This document shows, one piece after another, positions 1 through 8,086 of a stretch of DNA of 64,000 nucleotides; positions within the stretch are counted from its first letter, which is position 1; every line of letters begins with the position of its first letter. The stretch comes from Legionella sp. PC997 (lineage in GTDB: Bacteria; Pseudomonadota; Gammaproteobacteria; Legionellales; Legionellaceae). The stretch lies in contig NZ_CP059576.1 in NCBI RefSeq assembly GCF_014109825.1, forward strand, positions 226,001-290,000, given 5' to 3'. Below the pieces are notes generated by a model. That model ran no database searches and was not told the DNA's origin. It worked only from the letters and a program-made list of their open reading frames with translations. The position numbers were made by a program, and so were the translations under genes.

Positions 1-246
1 GCCCGTGATAATGATTTAGTGGTGAATGTGACTAAAGAAAAACAATTAACTAACATTCGTGCTTCAGGTTCTGACGAAAATATTATATTAACTCCTGCAG
101 TCAAATTAACTTTGGAGCAGGCATTGGAATTTATTGATGATGATGAATTAGTGGAAGTAACTCCTGATTCCATCCGTATAAGAAAAAAATCATTGAAAGA
201 ACATGAACGAAAAAAAGCATCAAGAACAGCAAATATTGAAGAATAA
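1..246 (+). CDS. typA: Translational GTPase TypA/BipA, 3' end only
   Basis: This is the C-terminal end of the ribosome-associated GTPase TypA (BipA), which acts in ribosome assembly and stress adaptation. Only about 81 codons are present; the reading frame is open from the first base of the window, so the gene starts outside. The tail contains the family's conserved C-terminal sequence: RASGSDENI, then [18 protein letters not shown] and RIRKK, followed by a basic end. This is typical of the TypA-specific C-terminal domain that contacts the ribosome. The G domain is not visible here. The end overlaps the start of nadK, so the two may be translationally coupled. An in-frame GTG at 19 is internal, not the start. 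Confidence 0.9.
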   Translation, partial: ARDNDLVVNVTKEKQLTNIRASGSDENIILTPAVKLTLEQALEFIDDDELVEVTPDSIRIRKKSLKEHERKKASRTANIEE

Positions 247-1129
247 AATTAAATTTAAACGGATCGTTTTGTATGCACGTCAGCACCGAGCCAATCAAGG
301 GGTAAACGAAAGTTTAGGCCGTCTGATCGAGTTCCTGGAAAACCAAGACGTGCAAATTTACCAAGACATTGATACCGCTTCTAGCTTTGATGCGAAAATT
401 CCCATATTGGCCAGGGAAGATATGGGTAAAAAAAATGATTTGATCATTGTTGTTGGCGGTGATGGTAGTTTGCTTTCAGCAGCCCGCATGGCGATTAAAG
501 TGGATACCCCGGTCATCGGTATTAACCGCGGCCGCCTGGGGTTTCTTACCGATATTTTGCCCCATGAACTGGAAAAACAGCTGGGTGCAGTTCTTAGCGG
601 CGATTATGAAGAAGAAAAGCGTTTTCTTTTACATACTCGAATTTATGATGAACATCATACTTATTTTGAGGGTGATGCACTCAATGATGTCGTATTAGGC
701 CGGGGTCAGGAAACGCATCTCATTGAATTCTCAGTACATGTAAATCAACAATTGGTGAGCCATTATCGATCTGACGGTATGATTCTCTCCACACCCACCG
801 GTTCTACTGCCTACGCTTTATCTGCGGGCGGTCCAATTATGCATCCACAATTGAATGCCATCGTTCTTGTGCCTATGTTTTCTCATAGTTTGAGCTCACG
901 TCCATTGGTTATCGATGGGGAGTCTAAAATTGAACTGCATATCAGCCAATTCAATGAAGCTGATTTGCGAGTGAGTTGTGATGGTCACGAATCAAGGATG
1001 GTCAAACCCGGACAAAAAGTGGCTATTCAAAAAAATAGCCATCAATTACGTCTACTGCACCCTCTTGATTATCATTATTATGATACATTACGATCAAAAC
1101 TGGGTTGGGAATCTAAACATCAGGGATAG
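203..1129 (+). CDS. nadK: NAD kinase
   Basis: ATP-dependent NAD kinase, which makes NADP from NAD in the cytoplasm. The family's GGDG motif is present ([13 protein letters not shown]), followed by [12 protein letters not shown] and the second signature [16 protein letters not shown]. The length (308 aa from ATG 203) is slightly above the usual 290-295. An in-frame TTG at 236 would give a 297-aa protein and a shorter overlap with typA; neither start has a strong ribosome binding site, so the start is uncertain. It overlaps the typA end and is followed by recN after 8 bases. The nadK-recN order is common in gammaproteobacteria. Confidence 0.95.
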   Translation: MNEKKHQEQQILKNKIKFKRIVLYARQHRANQGVNESLGRLIEFLENQDVQIYQDIDTASSFDAKIPILAREDMGKKNDLIIVVGGDGSLLSAARMAIKVDTPVIGINRGRLGFLTDILPHELEKQLGAVLSGDYEEEKRFLLHTRIYDEHHTYFEGDALNDVVLGRGQETHLIEFSVHVNQQLVSHYRSDGMILSTPTGSTAYALSAGGPIMHPQLNAIVLVPMFSHSLSSRPLVIDGESKIELHISQFNEADLRVSCDGHESRMVKPGQKVAIQKNSHQLRLLHPLDYHYYDTLRSKLGWESKHQG

Positions 1130-1137
1130 GATTGAAC

Positions 1138-2802
1138 ATGCTCACCACTTTGTGCATTGAACAGTTTGCGATTGTACAACACTTGGAGTTGGATTTTACT
1201 CAAGGAATGACTGCCTTCACTGGTGAAACAGGAGCCGGTAAGTCCATTATGATCGATGCTCTGATGCTGGCTTTAGGTGATAGAGCTGATGCTTCGGTTA
1301 TTAGACCCGGCCAGGAAAAATGTGACATCACCGCTGGATTTTTTGTGGGCCAGGGCTCGGAACCTGCCCTATGGCTTGCAGAACACGATATTCCTTGTGA
1401 TGATGGTGAACTCTATTTGCGACGGGTAATTTATGCCGAGGGTCGCTCCAAATCCTATATCAATGGCCAACCATTCCCATTACAAAAAGTAAAAGAACTC
1501 AGTGAAAAGCTGGTCCATATTCACGGACAACATCAACATCAAACCTTGATGCATCATGCAACGCACCGCCAGCAGTTGGATCAATATGGCAAAAATCAGG
1601 TATTACTTGAGGAAGTTGCCCAACTTTACAAACAATGTCATAAAATCAATCAAGAAATTGCAGCGTTGGAACTCCAGCAACAGCAAGCAGATAAAATTGC
1701 ATTATTACAATTTCAAATTAATGAGTTATCTGCATTGAATTTGTACGAAAACGAAATTGAAACCTTATATCAAGAACACCAAATGTTGCATCATGCAAAA
1801 GATTATTTGCAAAAAAGTCAGCAAATTAATGGATTATTAAATTCTGAGGACGAACCCAACATTTGTACCAGTTTAAATCAGATTTTGCACTCCTTGAGTC
1901 AATTGCCACAAGAACAAGCTCAAATCAAAAATACTGTGGAGTTGATTAACGGCGCACTGATTCAGTGCGAGGAAGCGATAGATGAGATGCAAAAATTCGC
2001 GGAGCGTGTCCACTTGGATCCACAACGATTACATGAAATCGAATCCCGCATGAGTGCCATACATCAGCTTGCGCGTAAATATCATATTGATAGCAGCCAA
2101 CTCCATGAACACGCTCAAAACTTACAAAAGGAATTAGATCTTTTGCAAGACAGCGAAAGCAGATTAGCAAAATTAAAAATACATCATAGCCAGTTAATAG
2201 CCAATTATGAGAAAGCTGCCTTTAAATTAAGAGAGATGCGGAAAACACAGGCAAAAATACTGGCGCAAGAAATCACAGCAAGCATCCAGCAGCTTGGTAT
2301 GCCTAAGGGATGGGTGGAAATCGAACTATCTCCTTTGGAAAAAATGCATCCCCATGGCATGGATAAAGTGGAATATAAGGTATGTACTAACCCGGGGATG
2401 GAGCTTGATTCATTAAGTAAAGTAGCATCTGGTGGTGAGCTTTCCCGAATTAGTTTATCCATCCAAATGATTACCGCTCAACAAGGTACAACCCCAACCT
2501 TATTGTTCGATGAGGTGGATGTCGGTATTGGAGGGGCTACTGCGGCTTTAGTAGGGCAAATGCTTCGTAAATTGGGCGAGCGTTTGCAAGTATTTTGTGT
2601 GACACATCAACCTCAGGTGGCTGCTGCAGCCCATAACCATTTTATGGTTGAAAAGTTAAGCGATAATAAAGAGACGTTCACCCAAATTTCCTTACTGCAG
2701 TCAACGGAAAAAATTGATGAAATTGCCCGCATGTTGGGAGGGTTGAAAATAACAGAACAAACTCGCTCCCATGCCAAAGAATTATTGCTACAAAGCAACT
2801 AG
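1138..2802 (+). CDS. recN: DNA repair protein RecN
   Basis: SMC-like ATPase acting in double-strand break repair. The N-terminal Walker A is seen in FTGETGAGKSIMIDAL. A long coiled-coil region lies in the middle, and the C-terminal ABC signature VASGGELSRISLS is followed by Walker B in LLFDEVDVGIGG. At 554 aa it has the family's normal length. I chose ATG 1138 because AGGGATAGG lies just upstream at good spacing; an in-frame TTG at 1132 is less likely. It follows nadK closely and is probably co-transcribed. SOS control is known for recN in other bacteria; I did not identify a LexA box here. Confidence 0.95.
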   Translation: MLTTLCIEQFAIVQHLELDFTQGMTAFTGETGAGKSIMIDALMLALGDRADASVIRPGQEKCDITAGFFVGQGSEPALWLAEHDIPCDDGELYLRRVIYAEGRSKSYINGQPFPLQKVKELSEKLVHIHGQHQHQTLMHHATHRQQLDQYGKNQVLLEEVAQLYKQCHKINQEIAALELQQQQADKIALLQFQINELSALNLYENEIETLYQEHQMLHHAKDYLQKSQQINGLLNSEDEPNICTSLNQILHSLSQLPQEQAQIKNTVELINGALIQCEEAIDEMQKFAERVHLDPQRLHEIESRMSAIHQLARKYHIDSSQLHEHAQNLQKELDLLQDSESRLAKLKIHHSQLIANYEKAAFKLREMRKTQAKILAQEITASIQQLGMPKGWVEIELSPLEKMHPHGMDKVEYKVCTNPGMELDSLSKVASGGELSRISLSIQMITAQQGTTPTLLFDEVDVGIGGATAALVGQMLRKLGERLQVFCVTHQPQVAAAAHNHFMVEKLSDNKETFTQISLLQSTEKIDEIARMLGGLKITEQTRSHAKELLLQSN

Positions 2803-2874
2803 GGGCTGTTGATTTTTCTAACTAGGGTTCTCACTTCCTAAGGTATCGGCACTTTCGTAGCGTTATACCTCTCA

Positions 2875-3600
2875 TTACGATTTTAATGCTTCACTAAGTG
2901 AAATAAAATGGTAGCCATGTTCTTCAAACATGCGCAGTAAATCATCTAAGAAGTAACCATTTAGCAAATTAGCATGGATGAGTAGGACTTGTTTTCCAGG
3001 GGTATTTTGTTCCGCAGTCAATGTACGTTGCCAAACGTATTCTAGATACCGTTTTTTCAAATCAGTTAAGGATGCCTGTGGATTTTGTTTCATTAGTTTT
3101 ATTAATTGAGAATTAAATTCGAAATCCTTACTGTCAATGGTGACGGGAGCAATAATGTAATTATTTTTACTTAAGTAGTGGCGAACAATACTTTTTTTCC
3201 AAAATTTCCCTTCTGAGAGATAGGGGTAACGAAAATATTTTGGCTGGGACATAAAGGGTGCCAGCACTTTATCTGCTTGAATAAGATCGTCGATGTATTC
3301 TTCATAAGAAACCCGTTTTAATTTTAAATGAGAATAACTATGGTTTCCTAATTCCCAACCATTTTGTTTAAATACCTCAAATTGCTTTATCGTTTCGTTG
3401 TTAACTCTACTCCCAATCATAAAACCAATTGCCGGAACTTGATGACTCACAAGGCTGTTAACCATTTTTTCAAAAGCTTCATAAGGCGTTTTAATAAGAG
3501 GTAAATCGTCAATGGTAATTGCAACACTCCGTTGTTCCGCAAAGCAGATACCAGTTAATAGGAAAAATAAAGCAATAGCATGGTACAGAATTTTTTTCAA
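2875..3600 (-). CDS. Secreted polysaccharide deacetylase (NodB-type)
   Basis: A 241-aa exported protein of the NodB/polysaccharide deacetylase fold. Residues 1-21 form a signal peptide (Lys-Lys, hydrophobic core, then FAE). The catalytic and metal-binding residues look intact: the first Asp pair in AITIDDLP (D31-D32) and the metal histidines in GNHSYSH (H87 and H91). Family members remove N- or O-acetyl groups from peptidoglycan or other cell-surface glycans; the substrate cannot be read from sequence. GGAG upstream supports ATG 3600. It is convergent with recN, and lies 169 bases downstream of mavN on the same strand with a strong hairpin between, so it is probably a separate unit. Confidence 0.85.
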   Translation of the reverse strand: MKKILYHAIALFFLLTGICFAEQRSVAITIDDLPLIKTPYEAFEKMVNSLVSHQVPAIGFMIGSRVNNETIKQFEVFKQNGWELGNHSYSHLKLKRVSYEEYIDDLIQADKVLAPFMSQPKYFRYPYLSEGKFWKKSIVRHYLSKNNYIIAPVTIDSKDFEFNSQLIKLMKQNPQASLTDLKKRYLEYVWQRTLTAEQNTPGKQVLLIHANLLNGYFLDDLLRMFEEHGYHFISLSEALKS

Positions 3601-3707
3601 AATAGTACTCCAAACATGGTATTGGTAAATAAAATTGAACTAATTCGATATAGGTGACTATGTTTGCATAGAAATGTGAGAGTTCCAATAGCTAAATATT
3701 AAGGGGA

Positions 3708-3740
3708 TGATCACCCTATCTTAGGAGGATGGGGTGATCA
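3708..3740. terminator. Strong hairpin between mavN and the deacetylase gene
   Basis: An inverted repeat pairs TGATCACCC (3708-3716) with GGGTGATCA (3732-3740) and continues through a T-G pair and ATC/GAT to a 7-base loop. The stem is about 13 bp. It lies just beyond the mavN stop on the minus strand, so it most likely ends or stabilises the mavN transcript, although no U-tract follows. Confidence 0.55.
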
Positions 3741-3769
3741 ATGGGTGGTGTTTATGACTAGACTACTTA

Positions 3770-5710
3770 TTAGATTGCATTAACACGTTCTGGTAGTGCT
3801 TCAATGAATTCTTGAGTCGTAGTTTTTTCATCTTTTCGCAGAGCAAATAGCCGAGGTTGATTATAAATAGAATTATTTCTTGCTTCCTTAAGAACATCCT
3901 TTATTGAAGAATGACCAGAAAGAGTTTCACGAACTTTGCTTTTTAATTGTTTTAGTTGTTCTTTTTTATCTTCTGCCAGCGACGCATTAACCAATACAGT
4001 GTCCAAGTGTTTTCGCTCATATTTTTCAATGAGAGATAGCGTATGCTCAATGTTCCATTCCTTCGACGGATATTTCGCATCCTTCGCCAATGAAACATTA
4101 ATTTCATCTGGAATTCCTAGTTGCTTATTCCATGCTTTAGAAAAACTGAGTGGTTTCGGTTGAGATTTTTGGACTGTATCACTTGAAATGGGATTCAATT
4201 GGCTAGCTAAGTAATCCCAACTGGCAGCAAGAAAATATAAGGGGGAGGCAATAAATTTAAGAACCTGTGTGGGGATGTCGGTACCATGTTCATTATCCGC
4301 TTCAGAACCCAGGCGTTCTTCCAGTAAAGTTTTGTGTTTGTGATCACTCGATCCCAAGAAATAGTGAGCATCTTCAAAACCCTCGCTAATAATTGCTACG
4401 AGTGCAGAAACTATTTGAGGTACTCCAGGCATGCGATCTGAAGTGAGCGCCACGCTGACTAAATGACCAAAAAAAAGAAGAATACGTAATGGGGTAATCG
4501 TCAATTTTAATAAAATACGAAATGGGTTGAGCATTTGCAGCCAATTTTCTGTGTCCCAAACATGGGTAAATCCAGCAGAAATTGCCTTGTAAGTGCGTTG
4601 AAATATATTCTCAGAGTTTTCCTCATCAGAGTTTTCCTCCGTCGCCTCATACACTATTTCCAGAGATTCGGCAGAATTTTGTATGTTAAAGAATATTGCG
4701 GATAAGCCAGTGATAATGGGATTAATAACCCCCATAACAAAACTGGGAATGTTTTTCATCCATTCAAATAAAGGGCGCGCACTGGTTGCTACAGTCCACC
4801 AAGTACCCGCGGTACAAACCGTAAGTGCAATAGCTAAGCTAACTAAAAAAATAGCTATGGCAGCCATAAACAAGTTACGAGGATTTAAGCTTTTGTTTAA
4901 ATCATTGCTTAGTTTGGTGTACCATTTTTTTATGGTGTCATTGTTGATAAGATCAGTAATCGTGTTATACGTCAACATACCATAAGCAGCCCCAGCGATT
5001 AGTGCCATAGGGACCACTAAGATTGGCCACAAAGCAAAAGGAATCGCAGCCATCAAAGGGATCACGCTGAAGGCTTCAACAATGAGGTAGGTGCTACCAA
5101 GCCCCATAAACGTAGCGGCAAGAAGGCTAAACCCTTTAACAAAATTAAAAGTGGACTGACGTTTATCTAAACGGTCTTGCCATTCACTTTGTCCATTTTT
5201 TTCAAGCCAGTCTCTTAGTTGTGCTGTATAAAATGATAAGTTCTGCGTTTTCTTTTTCTTCACTGAAAATAATTGCAAAGCGAACCATTTTTCCATGTCG
5301 GACAAAGTTTTTTCGATTTGCTTTTTGCGTTTTCTGCTCTCTTTATCGAGTGGTTTATGGTTAAACTCACTCAGCAATTTGAGTTGGGCCTCATAATCTT
5401 TAAAAAACTGAGGACACTCTTTAGACGTTGTATCGGGAAAATGTTCTAGCAAATATTCTTTAGCTAAATGATTCTCAAGATAATCCTTTTTAAATAACTT
5501 TTTGAACGATCCTTTTAGGTTTTGTAGATAGACCTCACCTTCATAGGCCACTGAAAGACCAAAAGCAGCAAAGGCTAGAGATAAAGCGGGGTATAAAGCA
5601 TACATCCCTCCAAAACTTAAAAAACCAAGAATTAAACTAGCACCTACAGTAAGGGATGCCAGAGCAAGGTAACGAGGAATTTTTTTGAATCTTTTTTTTG
5701 TTACTGCCAT
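3770..5710 (-). CDS. mavN: MavN/IroT-like iron-transport effector
   Basis: A 646-aa polytopic membrane protein. I recognise it as MavN/IroT, a core Legionella Dot/Icm effector that inserts into the Legionella-containing vacuole membrane and transports iron for intracellular growth. Visible features are a basic N-terminus; hydrophobic segments at about 12-56, 190-247, 280-300, 322-343, 397-424, 429-444 and 483-503; a charged helical region at 60-180; an acidic loop at 355-367; a His-containing loop near 449-475 (H449, H457, H459); and a soluble helical tail after 520. Support from outside the protein is a Fur box over its promoter and the adjacent lapA-like gene, matching the L. pneumophila lpg2814-lpg2815 arrangement as I recall it. 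Identity is from architecture and context, not an alignment. Confidence 0.8.
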   Translation of the reverse strand: MAVTKKRFKKIPRYLALASLTVGASLILGFLSFGGMYALYPALSLAFAAFGLSVAYEGEVYLQNLKGSFKKLFKKDYLENHLAKEYLLEHFPDTTSKECPQFFKDYEAQLKLLSEFNHKPLDKESRKRKKQIEKTLSDMEKWFALQLFSVKKKKTQNLSFYTAQLRDWLEKNGQSEWQDRLDKRQSTFNFVKGFSLLAATFMGLGSTYLIVEAFSVIPLMAAIPFALWPILVVPMALIAGAAYGMLTYNTITDLINNDTIKKWYTKLSNDLNKSLNPRNLFMAAIAIFLVSLAIALTVCTAGTWWTVATSARPLFEWMKNIPSFVMGVINPIITGLSAIFFNIQNSAESLEIVYEATEENSDEENSENIFQRTYKAISAGFTHVWDTENWLQMLNPFRILLKLTITPLRILLFFGHLVSVALTSDRMPGVPQIVSALVAIISEGFEDAHYFLGSSDHKHKTLLEERLGSEADNEHGTDIPTQVLKFIASPLYFLAASWDYLASQLNPISSDTVQKSQPKPLSFSKAWNKQLGIPDEINVSLAKDAKYPSKEWNIEHTLSLIEKYERKHLDTVLVNASLAEDKKEQLKQLKSKVRETLSGHSSIKDVLKEARNNSIYNQPRLFALRKDEKTTTQEFIEALPERVNAI

Positions 5711-5741
5711 TTATTTGCTCAATTAATGGATTAGGGCTGAA

Positions 5742-5770
5742 ACTGTATCCCAAATGAAAATGATTATCAA
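5742..5770 (-). promoter_or_regulatory. Predicted sigma70 promoter of mavN
   Basis: Read on the minus strand, TTGATA (5765-5770) and TACAGT (5742-5747) are separated by exactly 17 bases. They match the -35 and -10 consensus at 5/6 and 4/6 positions. The -10 lies about 31 bases upstream of the mavN start codon. Confidence 0.55.
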
Positions 5771-5774
5771 TAGC
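5756..5774. promoter_or_regulatory. Fur box overlapping the mavN promoter
   Basis: The 19-base site GAAAATGATTATCAATAGC matches the classical Fur consensus GATAATGATAATCATTATC at 15 of 19 positions. It covers the predicted mavN -35 element and part of the spacer, so Fur-iron binding would occlude RNA polymerase. It is 144 bases upstream of the divergent aminopeptidase gene and could also influence it. Iron regulation of mavN/iroT has been reported in L. pneumophila. Confidence 0.7.
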
Positions 5775-5917
5775 GATAAGTTTAAAAAAAAGACATGTGG
5801 TTATTTTTTTATTGAAGAAAACTTAAATTAAACAGTGGATTCAACTGCCGAATTTAGGTAAAGTGAGTTTTCGCAGTGTAAACACATTTAAAATTTAATT
5901 TTAACTTAGGAGTAGAA

Positions 5918-7114
5918 ATGCGTTTGAATCAATGGATGACCTATATCGCAGTGGGCTCAGTGCTTGCGAGTACTAACGTTTTGGCCAATGCCCCTGTTCA
6001 TGAACAGTTGCAAGTACCTCAATGTCTTGCAGCCAAAATTACTGCTCCTTATGAGGTTTTAGCAGAAAATAAAGAATTTAAGATTATTGATCTCGCTGCG
6101 GCTGATGTAGATACCCTGACTCATTTAGCAGATGAAGCAAATTGTGGTCGTTTTGTGAATGTAAGCCATCATATAATTGGTTCTTTACTGCCCGCAAAAA
6201 AACAATCTGCGCAACGTATTCTGCAGAAAAAAAACATTAAAACAGTACAACCACAAACCACAGTTTATGAGATTAAACATCAGAATGAAGTCAATGCAGC
6301 ATTACAAGAGGTAACTCCAGCAAATATTTGGAATACTTTGACAAAACTTACCTCGTTTCATAACCGTTCCGCTACCAAAGATACAGGCGTAGATGCAGCA
6401 CGTTGGCTAAAAAAGACTTTTGAGGATATGGCTCAAGCAAATGGCCGCACTGATACTGCAACTTTTTTCGTGAAAACAGGAAGTTACTATAAGCAACCTT
6501 CATTAGTAACGGTTATAGGTAAAGATATTAATGAGCCAGGTGTGGTGATTGGCGCCCATATGGATACACTGGATGGTCGTATGCCAGGGGCTGGAGATGA
6601 TGGTAGTGGTTCTTCATCGATTATGGAAATGGCTCGGGTTTTGCTATCTTCTAAAACAGTTTTAAAGCGCCCAATCTATATTATTTGGTATGCAGCTGAA
6701 GAACGAGGTTTAGTCGGTTCTCAATATGTAGTTGAACATTTCATGGATAATTCGATTCCCGTAAAAGCAGCAATCCAGTTCGATATGACTGGATATCGAG
6801 TGGATTCCAAAGATCCAACTATGTGGGTATTTACTGATTATACCAATAAGAGTTTAAGTAATTTCGTAGCAGAATTAATCAACAATTATGTTCAAGTTCC
6901 AGTTGCTTATTCAGAGTGTGGCTATGGTTGCAGCGACCATGCTTCATGGGATGAAGTAGGTATTCCAGCCGCATTCCCATGTGAGTCTAATTTTGAAGAT
7001 CATAATCCGTACATTCATAGTTCCGAAGATACTATGAATAGATTAAGTCTTGAACATATGACTAATTTCTCTAAATTAGCATTGGCTTTTGCTATTGAAA
7101 TGGCGTCAGAATAA
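5918..7114 (+). CDS. lapA: Secreted zinc aminopeptidase, M28 family (LapA/LapB type)
   Basis: A 398-aa exported aminopeptidase. A signal peptide covers residues 1-24 (ending VLANA), followed by a propeptide-like region and an M28 domain from about 130. The di-zinc site is complete: H214 in GAHMDT, D227/D228 in AGDDGSG, E261-E262 in AAEERG, D289 in QFDMTG and H367 in YIHSSED. A CxxxC pair (C334, C338) precedes SDH, as in secreted family members. L. pneumophila exports LapA and LapB through its type II secretion system; the position beside mavN favours LapA. AGGAG supports ATG 5918. It likely supplies amino acids by cleaving peptides outside the cell. The choice of paralog is inference. Confidence 0.85.
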   Translation: MRLNQWMTYIAVGSVLASTNVLANAPVHEQLQVPQCLAAKITAPYEVLAENKEFKIIDLAAADVDTLTHLADEANCGRFVNVSHHIIGSLLPAKKQSAQRILQKKNIKTVQPQTTVYEIKHQNEVNAALQEVTPANIWNTLTKLTSFHNRSATKDTGVDAARWLKKTFEDMAQANGRTDTATFFVKTGSYYKQPSLVTVIGKDINEPGVVIGAHMDTLDGRMPGAGDDGSGSSSIMEMARVLLSSKTVLKRPIYIIWYAAEERGLVGSQYVVEHFMDNSIPVKAAIQFDMTGYRVDSKDPTMWVFTDYTNKSLSNFVAELINNYVQVPVAYSECGYGCSDHASWDEVGIPAAFPCESNFEDHNPYIHSSEDTMNRLSLEHMTNFSKLALAFAIEMASE

Positions 7115-7154
7115 TCTACATGCTGTCTTCCACCTGCCTGTGTCCACGCGCACA

Positions 7155-7177
7155 ATCCCACGAGCAAGTCGTGGGAT
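7155..7177. repeat. REP-like palindromic hairpin
   Basis: A perfect 9-bp inverted repeat, ATCCCACGA (7155-7163) and TCGTGGGAT (7169-7177), around a GCAAG loop. It lies in the 160-base gap after the aminopeptidase gene, is GC-richer than its surroundings, and has no U-tract. It resembles REP-type palindromes; it may also serve as the aminopeptidase terminator. Confidence 0.5.
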
Positions 7178-7281
7178 GCAGGGGCAATTGGGAACTAAGC
7201 AGGTTTGTGCTTAGAGATGTGTATAAGTTAAGTTGAATTCATAGAGGTGATTGTTTTTCTTTAATAATGTGAGATGTGATG

Positions 7282-7875
7282 ATGAGTCGAGCAGTACATA
7301 AAGTAGGGCTATTTCTGGGTATATTTTTAAGCAGTATAAGCTTCGCTGTGAATGCTGGGAAGCTTCTTCCTCCCTGGTACTTATTAAACAATCAGTTAAG
7401 TGCCACCTTAAATGCGGATCCTTGTGTACACGTGGGTGATTTAACCGGCGATGGGCTTGAAATGGAAATTAAAGTTACTGTTTGTAATGAGGATAAAGCC
7501 CGTGCATTAGCCTCATTCATTAATCATGTGCATACCTATGGAGATGAATTAGCAGTAACGGTAAAAGTTTATTCTGATTCGGCTCCTGTGGAAGCGAACG
7601 TGCCCAGTACCCCAGATGAAGCGGTGGAGCTTATCAATCAAGCTCTTAAAGGCAACAAATATTTTTTAAGTGCAGGACTTGGCACAAGACAATATGATGG
7701 AACCGCCTATGCACTTTTTAAACCCATGATTGTGCAATATTATGCTGATGATACGAGTGACTGGTATTTTAATAAGAATGAAGTAGCAGCTAAAGCTTTT
7801 GGGACTGTTTTTAATCTAGACCCTTATTTAGAGGGCGCCATTAAAATGTACGCTAGCACCGAAGTGATAGAATAA
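7282..7875 (+). CDS. Small exported protein of unknown function
   Basis: A protein of about 197 aa that I do not recognise. It begins with a clear signal peptide (basic start, hydrophobic core ending SFAVNAG), leaving a mature protein of roughly 170 residues with only two cysteines (in DPCVHV and TVCNED), which could form a disulfide. The composition is mixed alpha/beta and rather acidic, with no membrane segment after the signal. ATG 7282 lies at good distance from GAGA; in-frame GTG 7276 and ATG 7279 are alternatives. It sits between a type II-exported aminopeptidase and a lipase-like gene and is followed by a hairpin. A type II secretion substrate is possible but unproven. Confidence 0.7.
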   Translation: MSRAVHKVGLFLGIFLSSISFAVNAGKLLPPWYLLNNQLSATLNADPCVHVGDLTGDGLEMEIKVTVCNEDKARALASFINHVHTYGDELAVTVKVYSDSAPVEANVPSTPDEAVELINQALKGNKYFLSAGLGTRQYDGTAYALFKPMIVQYYADDTSDWYFNKNEVAAKAFGTVFNLDPYLEGAIKMYASTEVIE

Positions 7876-7912
7876 GATAAAACAAAGTAAGCAAACATAA
7901 ACTTCTTTTATA

Positions 7913-7944
7913 TCCCAGGTCAAGGAGACCCTTTAACCTGGGTT
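7913..7944 (+). terminator. Intrinsic terminator-like hairpin
   Basis: CCCAGGT (7914-7920) pairs with ACCTGGG (7936-7942), with an inner AAGG/CCTT stem, and TTTC follows. It lies 38 bases after the small exported protein gene and probably ends its transcript. Its outer arms resemble other CCCAGGT/ACCTGGG hairpins in the window. Confidence 0.6.
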
Positions 7945-7999
7945 TCACAAACGAAGTATCCTCTTAGAGGTGCGTAAAAATTATACAATTCCTTAAATT

Positions 8000-8015
8000 T
8001 ATCATAATTGTGATA
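8000..8015. promoter_or_regulatory. Dyad upstream of the lipase-like gene
   Basis: TATCA (8000-8004) and TGATA (8011-8015) form a near-perfect palindrome around TAATTG, 72 bases upstream of the likely start codon at 8087. It looks like an operator half-site pair; no regulator is identified. Confidence 0.3.
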
Positions 8016-8086
8016 GACTATGAAAAAGACATTTAGTCATTTTTTTGCCCACAAAAGCAATGCCTCAATATATTTGGAAAGATGTT

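Noticed and set aside
2841..2870. AGGTAT/ATACCT inverted repeat between recN and the deacetylase gene as a terminator
   Set aside because: The stem has only six AT-rich pairs with an 18-base loop and no T-run.
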